From Acidisarcina polymorpha (GTDB lineage Bacteria; Acidobacteriota; Terriglobia; Terriglobales; Acidobacteriaceae): 64,000 nucleotides of DNA. The translations under genes were made by a program, and so were the position numbers. Position 1 is the stretch's first letter. Every line of letters starts with the position of its first letter. The DNA is taken from NCBI RefSeq assembly GCF_003330725.1, contig NZ_CP030840.1, positions 4,340,001 through 4,404,000 of the forward strand, given 5' to 3'. The notes under the pieces were generated by a model that made no database searches, was not told the DNA's origin, and saw only the letters and a program-made list of their open reading frames with translations. Positions 9,466 through 18,437 of the stretch are shown here, piece after piece.

Positions 9466-10326
9466 TCACTGTTGTTTTGCGAGAGTCGTCGCAGCGAGTG
9501 TGCCGCCGAGGCCCATAGTTTCGATGGCGGAGGAGGGGACGATGACCATGGCGCCCTTTTCGCGGATGGCTTCGTAGAGCATGTTCATGCCACGTAGGTG
9601 CAGTGCGCCAGGGTTGTCGTTGTAGACTCGGCTGGCCTGGGCGAACTGCTCCGAGACTTGGACTTCCGCTTCGCCGAGGATGACGCGGGCCTGGCGTTCG
9701 CGCTCGGCCTGGGCTTGCTGCGACATGGCGTCTTCGAGTGCCTGCGGAATGCGCACGTCTCGAATCTCGACGGACTGCACCGTGATGCCCCAGGGAGTGG
9801 TCTTTTCGTCAAGGACTTTCTGGAGTTCGAGGCCAAGGGACTCGCGGTCGGTGATCATTTGCGCGAGCTGGTGGCGTCCGATGGATTCACGGAGTGCGGT
9901 CTGCGAGCCTAAGGTGATGGCCTGGGTGAAGTCTTCGACTTCGAGGATGGATTTTTCGGCGTTCCAGACCAGCCAGAAAATGATGGCGTCGACATTCACC
10001 GGAACCGTGTCGCGGGTCAGAGTGGATTCGGCGCTAACGGTGGTGACGCGGACTCGTTGGTCGACGTAGCGGCTCAATGTTTCGACGATCGGGATAATAA
10101 GAAAGAGTCCGGGGCCGCGCAATCCGCGGTATCGGCCAAAGCGGAGGAGGGCAGCCTTCTCCCATTGGTCTACGACCTTGATTGCGAAGAGGAAGTAAAT
10201 GCCAATAACGCCGCCTATCACAATGACAAGCGGACGATTTGTGAACCGCTCAACCGTGATCCCACCCAGGATGCAACACAGGAGTACGGTAAGAGCAACG
10301 CTATTGAAGTGATTACGCTTTAACAT
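9466..10326 (-). CDS. SPFH/Band 7 (stomatin/slipin-like) membrane protein
   Basis: A 286-residue membrane scaffold protein. Two hydrophobic segments lie at about 9-27 and 32-50, followed by a Band 7 domain (VVDQWEKAALLRFGRYRGLRGPG, YVDQRVRVTTV, TVPVNVDAIIFWLVWNAEKS, LRESIGRHQLAQMITDRE, WGITVQSVEIRDVRIPQ) and the usual Ala/Glu/Gln-rich coiled coil (AMSQQAQAERERQARVILGEAEVQ). Bacterial slipins organise membrane microdomains and often partner with NfeD proteases, but no NfeD is adjacent. The ATG is preceded by AGAGGAG, which overlaps the end of the GntR-family gene two bases upstream, so the two are almost certainly co-transcribed under the autoregulated promoter near 10760. Confidence 0.9.
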   Translation of the reverse strand: MLKRNHFNSVALTVLLCCILGGITVERFTNRPLVIVIGGVIGIYFLFAIKVVDQWEKAALLRFGRYRGLRGPGLFLIIPIVETLSRYVDQRVRVTTVSAESTLTRDTVPVNVDAIIFWLVWNAEKSILEVEDFTQAITLGSQTALRESIGRHQLAQMITDRESLGLELQKVLDEKTTPWGITVQSVEIRDVRIPQALEDAMSQQAQAERERQARVILGEAEVQVSEQFAQASRVYNDNPGALHLRGMNMLYEAIREKGAMVIVPSSAIETMGLGGTLAATTLAKQQ

Positions 10327-10328
10327 TG

Positions 10329-10751
10329 TTATCTCCTCTTGCTATCAATTTCGAATGAGAGCTCGCCTAGGGCCTTCACTAGTTGCTCCACGGTGAAACC
10401 TGCTGATCCAGCCCGGGAAACGAATTCCCTAACCAGTTGCCCGAGTTGCCGCTCGCGCTCGCCTTTGGCGTATTCGATTTTCTTGTCCGCGATGAACGTG
10501 CCAGAGCCTTGCTGTGTATCTACCGTGCCGCGAATCTCCATCTCGCGGTAAGCGCGCGAAACGGTATTGGGATTGATAACCAGATCGACGGCCACCTGTC
10601 GCACGGTGGGGAGTTGGTCTCCGACTGTCAGTATCCCTGCGGATATCGCCGCCTGAACCTGATCAATGATCTGTCTGTAAACGGGAACGCCGCTATGGGA
10701 GTCCAGACGGAAGGCGAATGAGGCTGCCTCGACTTTTGCTGCCTTTCTCAC
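10329..10751 (-). CDS. GntR-family regulator, YtrA subfamily, probably leaderless
   Basis: A short (140-residue) regulator with one winged-helix domain (SGVPVYRQIIDQVQAAISAGILTVGDQLPTVRQ, LVINPNTVSRAYREMEIRG, GSGTFIADKK) and a brief helical tail, the size and pattern of YtrA-type GntR proteins, which usually control membrane or transport operons. No ATG lies at the N terminus. A TTG at 10787 is in frame, but it is also the start of a TTGACA -35 box. The GTG at 10751 lies 6 bases after a CATTAT -10 box, so I place the start there as a leaderless message. It is followed 2 bases later by the Band 7 gene. Confidence 0.82.
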   Translation of the reverse strand: MRKAAKVEAASFAFRLDSHSGVPVYRQIIDQVQAAISAGILTVGDQLPTVRQVAVDLVINPNTVSRAYREMEIRGTVDTQQGSGTFIADKKIEYAKGERERQLGQLVREFVSRAGSAGFTVEQLVKALGELSFEIDSKRR

Positions 10752-10757
10752 GTCAAA

Positions 10758-10787
10758 ATAATGTACTAGTAAACTAGTACATGTCAA
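10758..10787 (-). promoter_or_regulatory. Autoregulated promoter with perfect dyad operator
   Basis: On the minus strand TTGACA (10787-10782), an 18-base spacer and CATTAT (10763-10758) form a good sigma-70 promoter. The spacer is almost entirely a perfect inverted repeat (10761-10782) of arm ATGTACTAGT around a central AA. YtrA-type regulators bind such dyads, and occupancy here would block RNA polymerase. Transcription would begin at about 10751, the proposed GTG start codon. Confidence 0.65.
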
Positions 10788-10829
10788 GTCGAGGAATTTG
10801 GAGGAAACTCGACATCGGCGGCGTCTACA

Positions 10830-11140
10830 CCGAGCTCATCCACTTCTCTGGGGTGAACACGATCGTCGACTACGCGCCCGCGATCTTTCCAGCGACGTCG
10901 AAGGTCTTGGTGCTTATCAGCAAAATCTGTTTGGCTCCAAAGAATGCGGTGGAAACGCTGCTAAAGGTCATCAAAGTCGGCAAAAAGTAAGATCAACGCC
11001 CCGGTCAGCAAGGTCCTGTTGCTTTCCCGGAGTTCGCATTGTGGCGATGACCGGACTAGTCTTTGTTCGAGCAAAATCTCGATGATGCGACGACAGAGTT
11101 GACCGGAGGCGCCGCTTACGAGGATGGCGAACTGGGTCAT
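10830..11140 (-). pseudogene. Decayed NmrA/SDR-type NAD(P)-binding protein
   Basis: Starting at an ATG at 11140 with AGGAGA upstream, the minus strand reads MTQFAILVSGASGQLCRRII, a Rossmann glycine-rich start (normally GASGQLG). The homologous reading then moves between frames: SPVIATMRTPGKQQDLADRG, then FADFDDL with a stop, then FSSVSTAFFGAKQILLISTK and a stop after GKIAGA. At least three frameshifts are needed, so the gene is dead. The pattern is that of NmrA-like/quinone-oxidoreductase-2 SDR proteins. A 7-bp hairpin (TCGTCTC/GAGACGA, 11145-11162) covers the old ribosome binding site. Confidence 0.6.
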
Positions 11141-11234
11141 TGACTCGTCTCTCCTGAGACGAGGGTTGCGAGCTCAGCAGGTTACTAGACATCCGAAGCA
11201 ATCTGGTCCACACGCCCTCTGCTGCGGTCGGTCT

Positions 11235-11497
11235 CGAAGGTCCGGCAAGCCGGGCAAAGTGGCACTGGGGGATGGGTCGGTCTGGTCGGTCGTCGAACGG
11301 TGTGCCAAGGAGATCGGCATCCGAAATTTCGGGGCCCATGACCTGCGCCGCACCTGCGCCAAGTTGTGCCGGAAGTCGGGCGGCGCTCTCGGGCAGATCA
11401 AATTCCTGCTCGGTCACTCGTCGATTCAGACATCGAACCCTACCTGGGATCCGAGCAGGAATTTGGGGTGGCGGTAAATGACACCCGGAGTTTATGA
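11235..11497 (+). pseudogene. Tyrosine recombinase (phage-type integrase) C-terminal remnant
   Basis: The plus strand encodes VWSVVERCAKEIGI, then GAHDLRRTCAKLCR, then IKFLLGHSSIQT, the HxLR and GHxS boxes of the catalytic domain of tyrosine recombinases. After a one-base shift near 11430 the protein resumes as YLGSEQEFGVAVND, which contains the catalytic Tyr, and ends at 11497. The N-terminal core-binding half and the first catalytic Arg are absent. This is a truncated, frameshifted relic of an integrated element, next to another pseudogene. Confidence 0.72.
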
Positions 11498-11604
11498 GCT
11501 CTCGGACGGTAAAGCCTTTTACATAAAGGATTCGTTTGACAATGGCTAATTGAGGTGATTAGCATCCAGAACGAATTTCGCAGTTGCAAAAGTAAGTGAA
11601 ATAA

Positions 11605-11616
11605 GAAAACGTTTTC
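11605..11616. promoter_or_regulatory. LacI-type operator upstream of the second TonB receptor
   Basis: GAAAACGTTTTC is a perfect 12-bp palindrome with the central CG typical of LacI/GalR-family operators. It lies 29 bases before the receptor ATG, where a bound repressor would block transcription or elongation. A TTGACA at 11536-11541 could be the -35 box, but no good -10 box follows at the right distance. No LacI gene lies immediately beside it, so the regulator would act in trans. Confidence 0.4.
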
Positions 11617-11645
11617 CACTTGCGGTATCAATTTAGGGAGGGGTT

Positions 11646-14600
11646 ATGGCGCTCAGATTTTCGATTCCACTCAGGCTCCTTTTCCTTGGCCTCATCTTCG
11701 GACTAGCTTCCGGCGTATGGGCCCAGGAAAACGCGGTGATTACGGGTACGGTCACCGACTCGACCGGCGCGGTTGTTCCGAGTATCACCATTACGCTTAC
11801 CAATCCGGCGACCGGCCAGGTCAGGACGGACAACTCCAGCAGCTCCGGAACCTATAATTTCCCAAATCTTGGCGTCGGTACCTACAACCTGACAGCCGGA
11901 GGGACGGGATTTCAGAAGTACAGCCGGACCGGCATCGTTGTGAACGTCGCTCAGACGCTTCGGGAAGACGTCCTGCTGACCGTCGGCAGTGAGGGCCAGA
12001 CCGTCACCGTTCACGCCGACGCGCTCCAGACCCAGACCGAAACCAGCGATATTAGCACCCTGATCAGCGGCCAGCAGGTCACACAACTCGCCACGAATGG
12101 CCGCAACGTGACCGCTCTTGCCGCCCTCGGCCTTGGCGTCGCAAACAACCTGCCAGCTTTTGCCGGAGTTAACGCTCTGACTTCCGCCAATGGAATCAGC
12201 TTTAACGGCACGCGCGTCAGCCATAACGTCTACATGCTGGATGGCGGCGAACTCAATGACCGCGGCTGCGGCGGCTGCTTCAGCTCGCTGCCCGCGATCG
12301 ACGCTCTCTCTGAATTTCAGACCCTTGACAGCAACTACCCCCCTGACTACGGGGTCGGCTCGGGTGGCGTCGTCCTGATGGTCATTAAGTCCGGCTCTCA
12401 CGACTTCCACGGCAGCGCTTACTACTTCAATCGCAACGAGGACTACGACGCGAACAACTACTTCACCAAGGCAGCCGGTCAGGGACGCCCGAAATTTCGT
12501 CTCAATGAACCTGGCTTCAACATCGGCGGCCCGGTATGGATTCCCCACGTGTACAACAGCAACCGGAACCGGACTTTCTTTTTTGTAAACGAAGAGTGGC
12601 GCAGACTCATCCAGGGTAGCTCGCCCACTACGGCGAATACGATAGCGGCCAGCAATTTTCCGACTCTAGGGCAGCCACTGAACTACACCATTCCCTCGAA
12701 TGGCGTAGCCCCCATCGTTCCTGCTACCTCGAATGCGCCCCTCTATCCAGCGAACTGGGTGGTGGGGCAGCCGATCCCCACTAACCCGGATGGGACGATC
12801 ACGATTCCGGCTAATCTCATCGATCAGAACGCGGTACGTGAGCTTAACCAGAACACCTTTCCGCATCCAAACTTTGGGACCAATCAGTACGTCTCCTCGG
12901 TCGCGCAGCCGACGACGGTTCGCGAAGATGTTGTTCGTATCGACCACACCATCAACAGCAAGCTCGCGTTGATGGGCCATTACCTCCACGATCAGACCAG
13001 CCAGGCATACTATCCGCCGCTTTGGAGCGATGGTAGCTATCCCACCGTCGGTTCCACGCTGCTTAACCCATCCTGGGCCGCGACGGTTAAGCTGACCCAG
13101 ACCCTCTCGCCCAACCTGCTCAACGAAACTGCGTTCCTCTATAGCGGTAACACCATCCACCTTGACCCAGTTGCCGGCGCGGGTTCTTCTTATACCCAGC
13201 CCACCGGCTGGGACCAGACCACGTTCTTTACCGGAAACAATGACGGGAACCGTCTGCCTGAGATCGATCTTGGCGCACCCTATAGCACCAATTGGACCTC
13301 GTCATACTTCCCCTGGAAGAACTCCTACGAGGGCTACAATACCCGCGACGATCTCTCCTGGACGCGCGGCAAGCACCAGATGAAATTCGGTTTTGCTTGG
13401 CTGCATGACCCGAAGAACCAGCAGCTGCAGGCCAACACCCAGGGCACTGCTGTTTTCAACAACAACACCTACACCAAAGACTCCTACGTAAACTTTGTGC
13501 TCGGTGACACCGCCAGCTTTACCCAGTTAAATTTTTTAGCCGGCAAGCACTGGGTCAACAACAACTACAGCTTCTATGTGAACGATAACTTTCATGTTTC
13601 GTCAGAGCTCACGTTGAACGTGGGTATCCGCTTCGACGGCATGCCTCACGCCTTTGAGCGGTTCAATCAGTTTGCGAATTTTTATCCCGCCAGCTTCAAC
13701 GCGACAACCGCCAGCACTGCGCTTGTTAACGATGGAAGCGGAACTCTCAACCCGGCCGCCTTAACGCCTTTCGCCGGCGGTTCGTTCTATCTGAACGGCA
13801 TTCGCGAGGCCGGGGTTAACGGCTTCCCACGCGGCGTCGTCAAGAACAGTTACAACAGCTGGCAGCCGAGGATCGGCTTTGCCTTCAATCCTGGCGGCGA
13901 TGGCAAGATGGTGATCCGCGGCGGATTTGGGATGTTCTTCGAGCGCGTCCAGGGCAACGATGTATACAACGCTGCATTAAACCCGCCCTTTGCATATCAG
14001 CCGTCTGCCAACAACGTCTATTTCTCCAACCCCAACATCAGCACGGCGACCGGGACCGTCCCAGCCGTGTTGCCGTCGTTCCCCTCGACTCTCACCAGCC
14101 TCTCGTATAACTATCCCAACCCTGGAACGGCAGAGTTCAGCTTCGGCGTTCAACGCCAGCTTGCCCCCTCCATTGTTGCCGTAGTGCAATACGTAGGAAC
14201 AACAGGCTGGCACCAGAGCGACGATCGGCACATTAACACTTTGCCTCTGTTCGATCCGGCGAATGGCTCGTACGACAATCGCCAGGCCGTTGCCGGGGGT
14301 GCCAATGCCAACCTGTATAGGCAGTTTCTCGGTTTCAGCGACGTCAACCAGGAAGAGACCGAGACCAACGCCAACTACAACGGGCTCCAGGCCGGCCTTC
14401 GGATCGAAAACAAGCACGGTGTCACTGTGACCTTTGCTTACACATACTCGCACGAGACCGATCAGGTGAGCAGCGATCTGGGCGGCATTTCGAATCCCTT
14501 CAACACCGCTTACGACCGCGGGTCGGGAACACTCGACCAGCGTCACATCTTCAACGCCAGTTACATCTACGCACTGCCGTTCTTCCTGCATAGCAGCAAC

Positions 14601-15098
14601 ATGCTCGAGCGTACCGCGCTCGGCGGCTGGGAGGTTTCGGGCATCACTTCCATCCACAGCGGAGCGCCACAGTACATCACCTACACGGGCCCCGATACCC
14701 TGGGTCTGGGCGGAGGCACCACCAATCGACCTGACCTTGTGGCGAAGGTCCACTATCCAAAAACGAGACTAGCCTGGTTCTCGACCAACTCCTTCGCCGC
14801 TCCCATCGCTCCCTGGGTCAGTGGTGCTGGAGGAGCGAACGCCGGGTTCGGCTCAGCCGGAAAAGATGCGGTACGGCTGCCCGGCCTGCAAAACTGGAAC
14901 CTCTCTCTCTTCAAAACGGTCCCGCTCTCTTCCAAAGAGGGTGGTCCGGGGCTCGAACTGCGGTTTGAGTCCTTCAACGTCTTCAACCACACTCAATTCA
15001 ACGCTATCGATGCCAACACTAATGACTCCAACTTCGGTCAAGTGACTTCGGCCTATGATCCTCGCACACTTCAACTGGGCGCGAAGATCCACTTCTAA
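11646..15098 (+). CDS. TonB-dependent receptor, Oar-like, with CarboxypepD_reg domain
   Basis: A 1150-residue outer-membrane receptor. Signal peptide 1-27 (LFLGLIFGLASGVWAQE), carboxypeptidase-regulatory-like domain about 28-115 (NAVITGTVTDSTGAVVPSI, SGTYNFPNLGVGTYNL), plug about 120-240 (VTQLATNGRNVTALAALG, VYMLDGGELNDRGCGGCF, VVLMVIKSGSHDFHGSAYYF) and a long barrel ending in a terminal Phe (LQLGAKIHF). GGGAGGGG ends 2 bases before the ATG. It is a distant paralogue of the receptors at 2622 and 23094. A LacI-type palindrome sits just upstream and a hairpin terminator just downstream. The ligand is unknown. It converges on the CRTAC1/TPR pair. Confidence 0.93.
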   Translation: MALRFSIPLRLLFLGLIFGLASGVWAQENAVITGTVTDSTGAVVPSITITLTNPATGQVRTDNSSSSGTYNFPNLGVGTYNLTAGGTGFQKYSRTGIVVNVAQTLREDVLLTVGSEGQTVTVHADALQTQTETSDISTLISGQQVTQLATNGRNVTALAALGLGVANNLPAFAGVNALTSANGISFNGTRVSHNVYMLDGGELNDRGCGGCFSSLPAIDALSEFQTLDSNYPPDYGVGSGGVVLMVIKSGSHDFHGSAYYFNRNEDYDANNYFTKAAGQGRPKFRLNEPGFNIGGPVWIPHVYNSNRNRTFFFVNEEWRRLIQGSSPTTANTIAASNFPTLGQPLNYTIPSNGVAPIVPATSNAPLYPANWVVGQPIPTNPDGTITIPANLIDQNAVRELNQNTFPHPNFGTNQYVSSVAQPTTVREDVVRIDHTINSKLALMGHYLHDQTSQAYYPPLWSDGSYPTVGSTLLNPSWAATVKLTQTLSPNLLNETAFLYSGNTIHLDPVAGAGSSYTQPTGWDQTTFFTGNNDGNRLPEIDLGAPYSTNWTSSYFPWKNSYEGYNTRDDLSWTRGKHQMKFGFAWLHDPKNQQLQANTQGTAVFNNNTYTKDSYVNFVLGDTASFTQLNFLAGKHWVNNNYSFYVNDNFHVSSELTLNVGIRFDGMPHAFERFNQFANFYPASFNATTASTALVNDGSGTLNPAALTPFAGGSFYLNGIREAGVNGFPRGVVKNSYNSWQPRIGFAFNPGGDGKMVIRGGFGMFFERVQGNDVYNAALNPPFAYQPSANNVYFSNPNISTATGTVPAVLPSFPSTLTSLSYNYPNPGTAEFSFGVQRQLAPSIVAVVQYVGTTGWHQSDDRHINTLPLFDPANGSYDNRQAVAGGANANLYRQFLGFSDVNQEETETNANYNGLQAGLRIENKHGVTVTFAYTYSHETDQVSSDLGGISNPFNTAYDRGSGTLDQRHIFNASYIYALPFFLHSSNMLERTALGGWEVSGITSIHSGAPQYITYTGPDTLGLGGGTTNRPDLVAKVHYPKTRLAWFSTNSFAAPIAPWVSGAGGANAGFGSAGKDAVRLPGLQNWNLSLFKTVPLSSKEGGPGLELRFESFNVFNHTQFNAIDANTNDSNFGQVTSAYDPRTLQLGAKIHF

Positions 15099-15109
15099 GC
15101 GGAAGCTAC

Positions 15110-15152
15110 AAAGCAAGGACGCCGTGGTCTACAAACCACGGCGCCCTTTGCT
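15110..15152. terminator. Hairpin between convergent genes
   Basis: Stem AAAGCAAGG..GCCGTGGT pairs with ACCACGGC..CCTTTGCTT around a CTACAA loop. It sits 12 bases after the TonB receptor stop and 15 bases from the CRTAC1 stop on the other strand, so it can serve both. The T tract is poor. Confidence 0.6.
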
Positions 15153-15166
15153 TCATTCCTAACCGT

Positions 15167-16975
15167 TTAGTCCAGCTCAGACTTCTTCATTCTGGGCAGG
15201 TCTGATTTTGCCAAGCCTTTGCCTTCTGTAATCGTCACCAGCCCTCCAGCTTTGACTCCGGCGAACTTCTCCACCAATCCATTCGTCCAATGGACTTCAA
15301 GATCAGCGTGGGTATTCGTTCCCAATCCAAAATGCAATCGCCGGTCATTGACCGAATAGAAGCTTGATTGCGCCATCACCGCCTGCGCCTGGGCTTTGCC
15401 GCCATATCGTGCTATCACCGTTGACCCGATGGCGCTGCGATTCGACTTGGTGCCGACCAGGAAGACCTTCAGCCATTTCCCATCGCCGCTGAGATCGTTT
15501 TGTAACAGGGATGGAGGTTCGTTTAAATTAATGACAACCATGTCGACATCTCCGTCATTGTCGAAGTCGCCAAACGCGCAGCCGCGGCTGCAGTGAAGGG
15601 CCGCGATTCCGGGGCCGGCCTCCTCGATTAATTCCTCGAACTTGCCATTACCCAGATTGCGGAATATGAAGCGCGGAGACTTCAGAGGATACTCGGGAAA
15701 CGCCGCCTCGACCTCCGGATAGACGGAGCCGGTGACAACCGCGAGATCTGGCCAGCCATTGTTGTCGAAGTCGGCAAAACCTGTTCCCCAACTGATATAG
15801 CGCGCCTCCACTGCGATTCCAGCGGTGGTCGTTACATCGGTAAAGTTGCCTTTTCCCTCATTGCGGTAGAGGACGCTCGTGTCGTCGGAAAAATGGGTCT
15901 TGAAGATGTCGAGCTTGCCATCGAGGTTATAGTCGCCAACCGCAACGCCCATGCCAGCTTGTTCTGCGCCGTCTTCGCTCAGCGCGATGCCCCGCTCCGC
16001 ACCTTCCTCCACAAATGCCACTCCGTGGTTGTTACGAAAAAAGAGGCTCGGTGTCGAGTCTGACGCCACATAGATATCTGACCAGTTGTCATTAACAAAG
16101 TCTGCGGCGACCGCCGTCATCGAGTAGGTGCGCTGGGCTTTGGCGATTCCGGTCTCCTCCGAGACGTCGCGGAAGGTCCCGTCGCCCTGGTTGCGATAGA
16201 GATAGTTGCGCGGCATGGGCAGCCCGCGCGGCCCGCAATTCACTGCAACACCTTTGAAATTGCAGTAAGGGTTGGCGCCTGGCCTGGGAATCCTGTCCAG
16301 ATGCAGGTCGACATAGTTGGCCACGAAAAGATCGAGATGGCCGTCTCGATCGTAGTCGACAAACGTGCATCCGGAACCCCAACGTGTGTTGCCTTCATAG
16401 AGCAGGCCCGCCTGCCTGGTGACATCGGTGAAGGTGCCGTCGCCATTGTTCCGGTAAAGAAGATTCTGGCCGTAGTAGGTGATAAAGATGTCTTCGAAGC
16501 CGTCGTTGTTATAGTCGCCGACGGTCACGCTACTTGCCCATCCCGTCTTGAGCAGGCCTGCTTTCTCGGTCACGTCGGCAAATGTGCCGTCCCGGTTGTT
16601 TTTGTAGAGACGGTTTGTTGAGCCGGGGACGGGCGCTTCCATACGGGTGCCGCAAAGCACAAAGATATCGAGCCATCCATCGTTGTCATAATCCAGAAAG
16701 GCGACGCCGCAACCGACAGTTTCAAAGATGTAGTTCTTGTGTTGGAGTCCGCCGTAGATGGTAGGACTTACAAGCCCGGCCCGCGCGGCCACGTCGGTAA
16801 AGTGGGCAAGGAAGGGAAGTCCCGATGGCTTGCCCCTCGGCAACGGTTTGACGTTGCGAGGGCTGACGCCCTGGCCCAGAGCGAGTGTCGTGGCCGAAAT
16901 CATCCACAAAAAATCCCGGCGCGAAATGTGGGTCGGTTGTCCGCTCATCTCCGGGGGCGAAGGCCATCGGTTCAT
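15167..16975 (-). CDS. CRTAC1-family FG-GAP/VCBS repeat protein with ASPIC/UnbV tail, Tat-exported
   Basis: A 602-residue exported protein built of FG-GAP/VCBS calcium-binding repeats forming a beta-propeller (VAFLDYDNDGWLDIFV, VTVGDYNNDGFEDIFI, TFVDYDRDGHLDLFVANY, VAVGDYNLDGKLDIF, GFADFDNNGWPDLAVV, AFGDFDNDGDVDMVVI). It ends with an ASPIC/UnbV domain (RRLHFGLGTNTHADLEVHWTNG). A twin-arginine signal, ISRRDFLWM, lies near residues 17-25. The start is uncertain: ATG at 16975 is used, with TTG at 17002 and ATG at 16948 also in frame, none with a strong ribosome site. It follows the TPR gene closely, a pairing common in Acidobacteriota. Its role is unproven, possibly surface adhesion or polysaccharide handling. 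Confidence 0.85.
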   Translation of the reverse strand: MNRWPSPPEMSGQPTHISRRDFLWMISATTLALGQGVSPRNVKPLPRGKPSGLPFLAHFTDVAARAGLVSPTIYGGLQHKNYIFETVGCGVAFLDYDNDGWLDIFVLCGTRMEAPVPGSTNRLYKNNRDGTFADVTEKAGLLKTGWASSVTVGDYNNDGFEDIFITYYGQNLLYRNNGDGTFTDVTRQAGLLYEGNTRWGSGCTFVDYDRDGHLDLFVANYVDLHLDRIPRPGANPYCNFKGVAVNCGPRGLPMPRNYLYRNQGDGTFRDVSEETGIAKAQRTYSMTAVAADFVNDNWSDIYVASDSTPSLFFRNNHGVAFVEEGAERGIALSEDGAEQAGMGVAVGDYNLDGKLDIFKTHFSDDTSVLYRNEGKGNFTDVTTTAGIAVEARYISWGTGFADFDNNGWPDLAVVTGSVYPEVEAAFPEYPLKSPRFIFRNLGNGKFEELIEEAGPGIAALHCSRGCAFGDFDNDGDVDMVVINLNEPPSLLQNDLSGDGKWLKVFLVGTKSNRSAIGSTVIARYGGKAQAQAVMAQSSFYSVNDRRLHFGLGTNTHADLEVHWTNGLVEKFAGVKAGGLVTITEGKGLAKSDLPRMKKSELD

Positions 16976-17005
16976 ACCTGAATCATAATGTGTTTCCCGC
17001 AAACT

Positions 17006-18145
17006 CTAATTCGGTGGAAGCCCTCCGCCGGAGACCTTTTCAATCAGCGAGTCTTCTTTTTCACTATGCAGCTGCTTTGTCCTGGCAAACTCCTGTGCGG
17101 CTTTATCTTTCTCTCCAATCGCCGAATAAAGCCGCGCCAGGCGATAGTGGGCGTCGGGCTGTGCAGGGTCCAGAGCGATCGCATGTTTGAGTGCCGCGAC
17201 CGCTTCCTGATTTCTACTTTGATCGGCGTAGATACTGCCGAGGTCGAGGTAAACGAGGCGGCTTTCGTCCTGCAATTCGACGGCTTTCTTTAACAGCGGC
17301 TCAGCGGCCGCATTGTCATTGGAATGCAGCGCAATGTCGCCCAGATATAAGTACGACTGCGCATAACCGGGGTTGTTCTTGATCTCCAGCTCGAATTCCT
17401 GTTTTGCCTTATCGGGATCCCGCTGCTTGTAGTAGAGATAGCCAAGTTCGAAATGAAGCACGGGCTCTCGCGGCGACAGGCGCGCGGCCTCTTCGAGCTC
17501 CTGGATGGCTTCGGGGGTTTTGTCCGTCGCATCCAAGGCCTGAGCAAAGAGCATATGGGCCTGGACCGCATCCGGATTTGCGGCCAGGATGCTCTTGAAC
17601 TCATCCATCGCACAGTCATATTGCTTGGCCCACAGGCAATTCTGCGCGAGTGTGTTCCGCAGCTCCAGGTTCGAAGGGTCGCTGGCGATCGCCTTCTGCA
17701 GATACGGAGTCGCTTTGGCGTAACTATGAAGCCCGTAGTGGCTCATTCCTAACAACAAGACGGCACGCTGGTCCTCCGGCCTGGCTTTGGTGACCGCCTC
17801 GAACGCGGGAACCGCGGCGGCAAAATGGCCCTGCTTGAACTCGGCGAGTCCCAGGTTCAGAGAGACATCAGTCTGGTGTGGGTCCAAGGCCAATGACTTG
17901 CGGTATTCGGCAGTCGCGGAGGCTAGCTGGCCCTCTTGCGCAAGGGTGAATCCAAGCGCGTTGTGGACGGAAACGTTCTTCGGATATTTCACTTCCAGCT
18001 GACGCCATATCAGTTCTGCGTCATGGAATTTTCCGTTACGCATCAGCTCGGAAGCTTGTGCGGCTAGATCGTTCTGGCTACGCAAGAGAACGGCGCTTTC
18101 CGATACCACCAGGAGCATCAGAGTCAGGGATTTGAGACGCCTCAT
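17006..18145 (-). CDS. Secreted tetratricopeptide repeat protein
   Basis: A 379-residue TPR protein with about nine 34-residue repeats (for example ASELMRNGKFHDAELIWRQL, LGFTLAQEGQLASATAEYRK, LGLAEFKQGHFAAAVPAFEA, YRLARLYSAIGEKDKAAQEF). The start at 18145 is chosen because it begins a signal-like segment (MRRLKSLTLMLLVVSESAVL). The open frame extends to an ATG at 18295, and none of the candidate starts has a good ribosome binding site. It lies directly upstream of the CRTAC1 gene with the stop overlapping that gene's possible TTG start, so the two are probably co-expressed. A protein-protein interaction role at the envelope is likely. Confidence 0.8.
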   Translation of the reverse strand: MRRLKSLTLMLLVVSESAVLLRSQNDLAAQASELMRNGKFHDAELIWRQLEVKYPKNVSVHNALGFTLAQEGQLASATAEYRKSLALDPHQTDVSLNLGLAEFKQGHFAAAVPAFEAVTKARPEDQRAVLLLGMSHYGLHSYAKATPYLQKAIASDPSNLELRNTLAQNCLWAKQYDCAMDEFKSILAANPDAVQAHMLFAQALDATDKTPEAIQELEEAARLSPREPVLHFELGYLYYKQRDPDKAKQEFELEIKNNPGYAQSYLYLGDIALHSNDNAAAEPLLKKAVELQDESRLVYLDLGSIYADQSRNQEAVAALKHAIALDPAQPDAHYRLARLYSAIGEKDKAAQEFARTKQLHSEKEDSLIEKVSGGGLPPN

Positions 18146-18437
18146 GAAGGGAACGACGCCTCGGGTATGGCCGGCCCCCGACGGACTCTCGGCCCATCGG
18201 ATTCCCAGCCTGCGCAGCGGACTCTCATTAGATGACATCACGTCCAGTATCACTTCTTCAGAATTAGTTTGATTTCGAATAATATTGATGGCCATGATCT
18301 GGTACGGCAGCCTTCTTCTCGACCTGCACTCACGGTTGCCTATTGATCCGCCTCGATTCGGCCCGCAGTCTGTCGGTACGCAAATGCAGCTCGGCTACGA
18401 TCAACTCACCGGATGACTGCTACTTTGCGCCTTCCTC

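Noticed and set aside
10781-10990. Small plus-strand open frame beside the GntR promoter
   Set aside because: It is antisense to the decayed SDR gene, and its ATG lies within the dyad operator.
13977-14753. Open frame of 258 codons on the minus strand inside the second TonB receptor gene
   Set aside because: Antisense shadow with no motif and no ribosome binding site.
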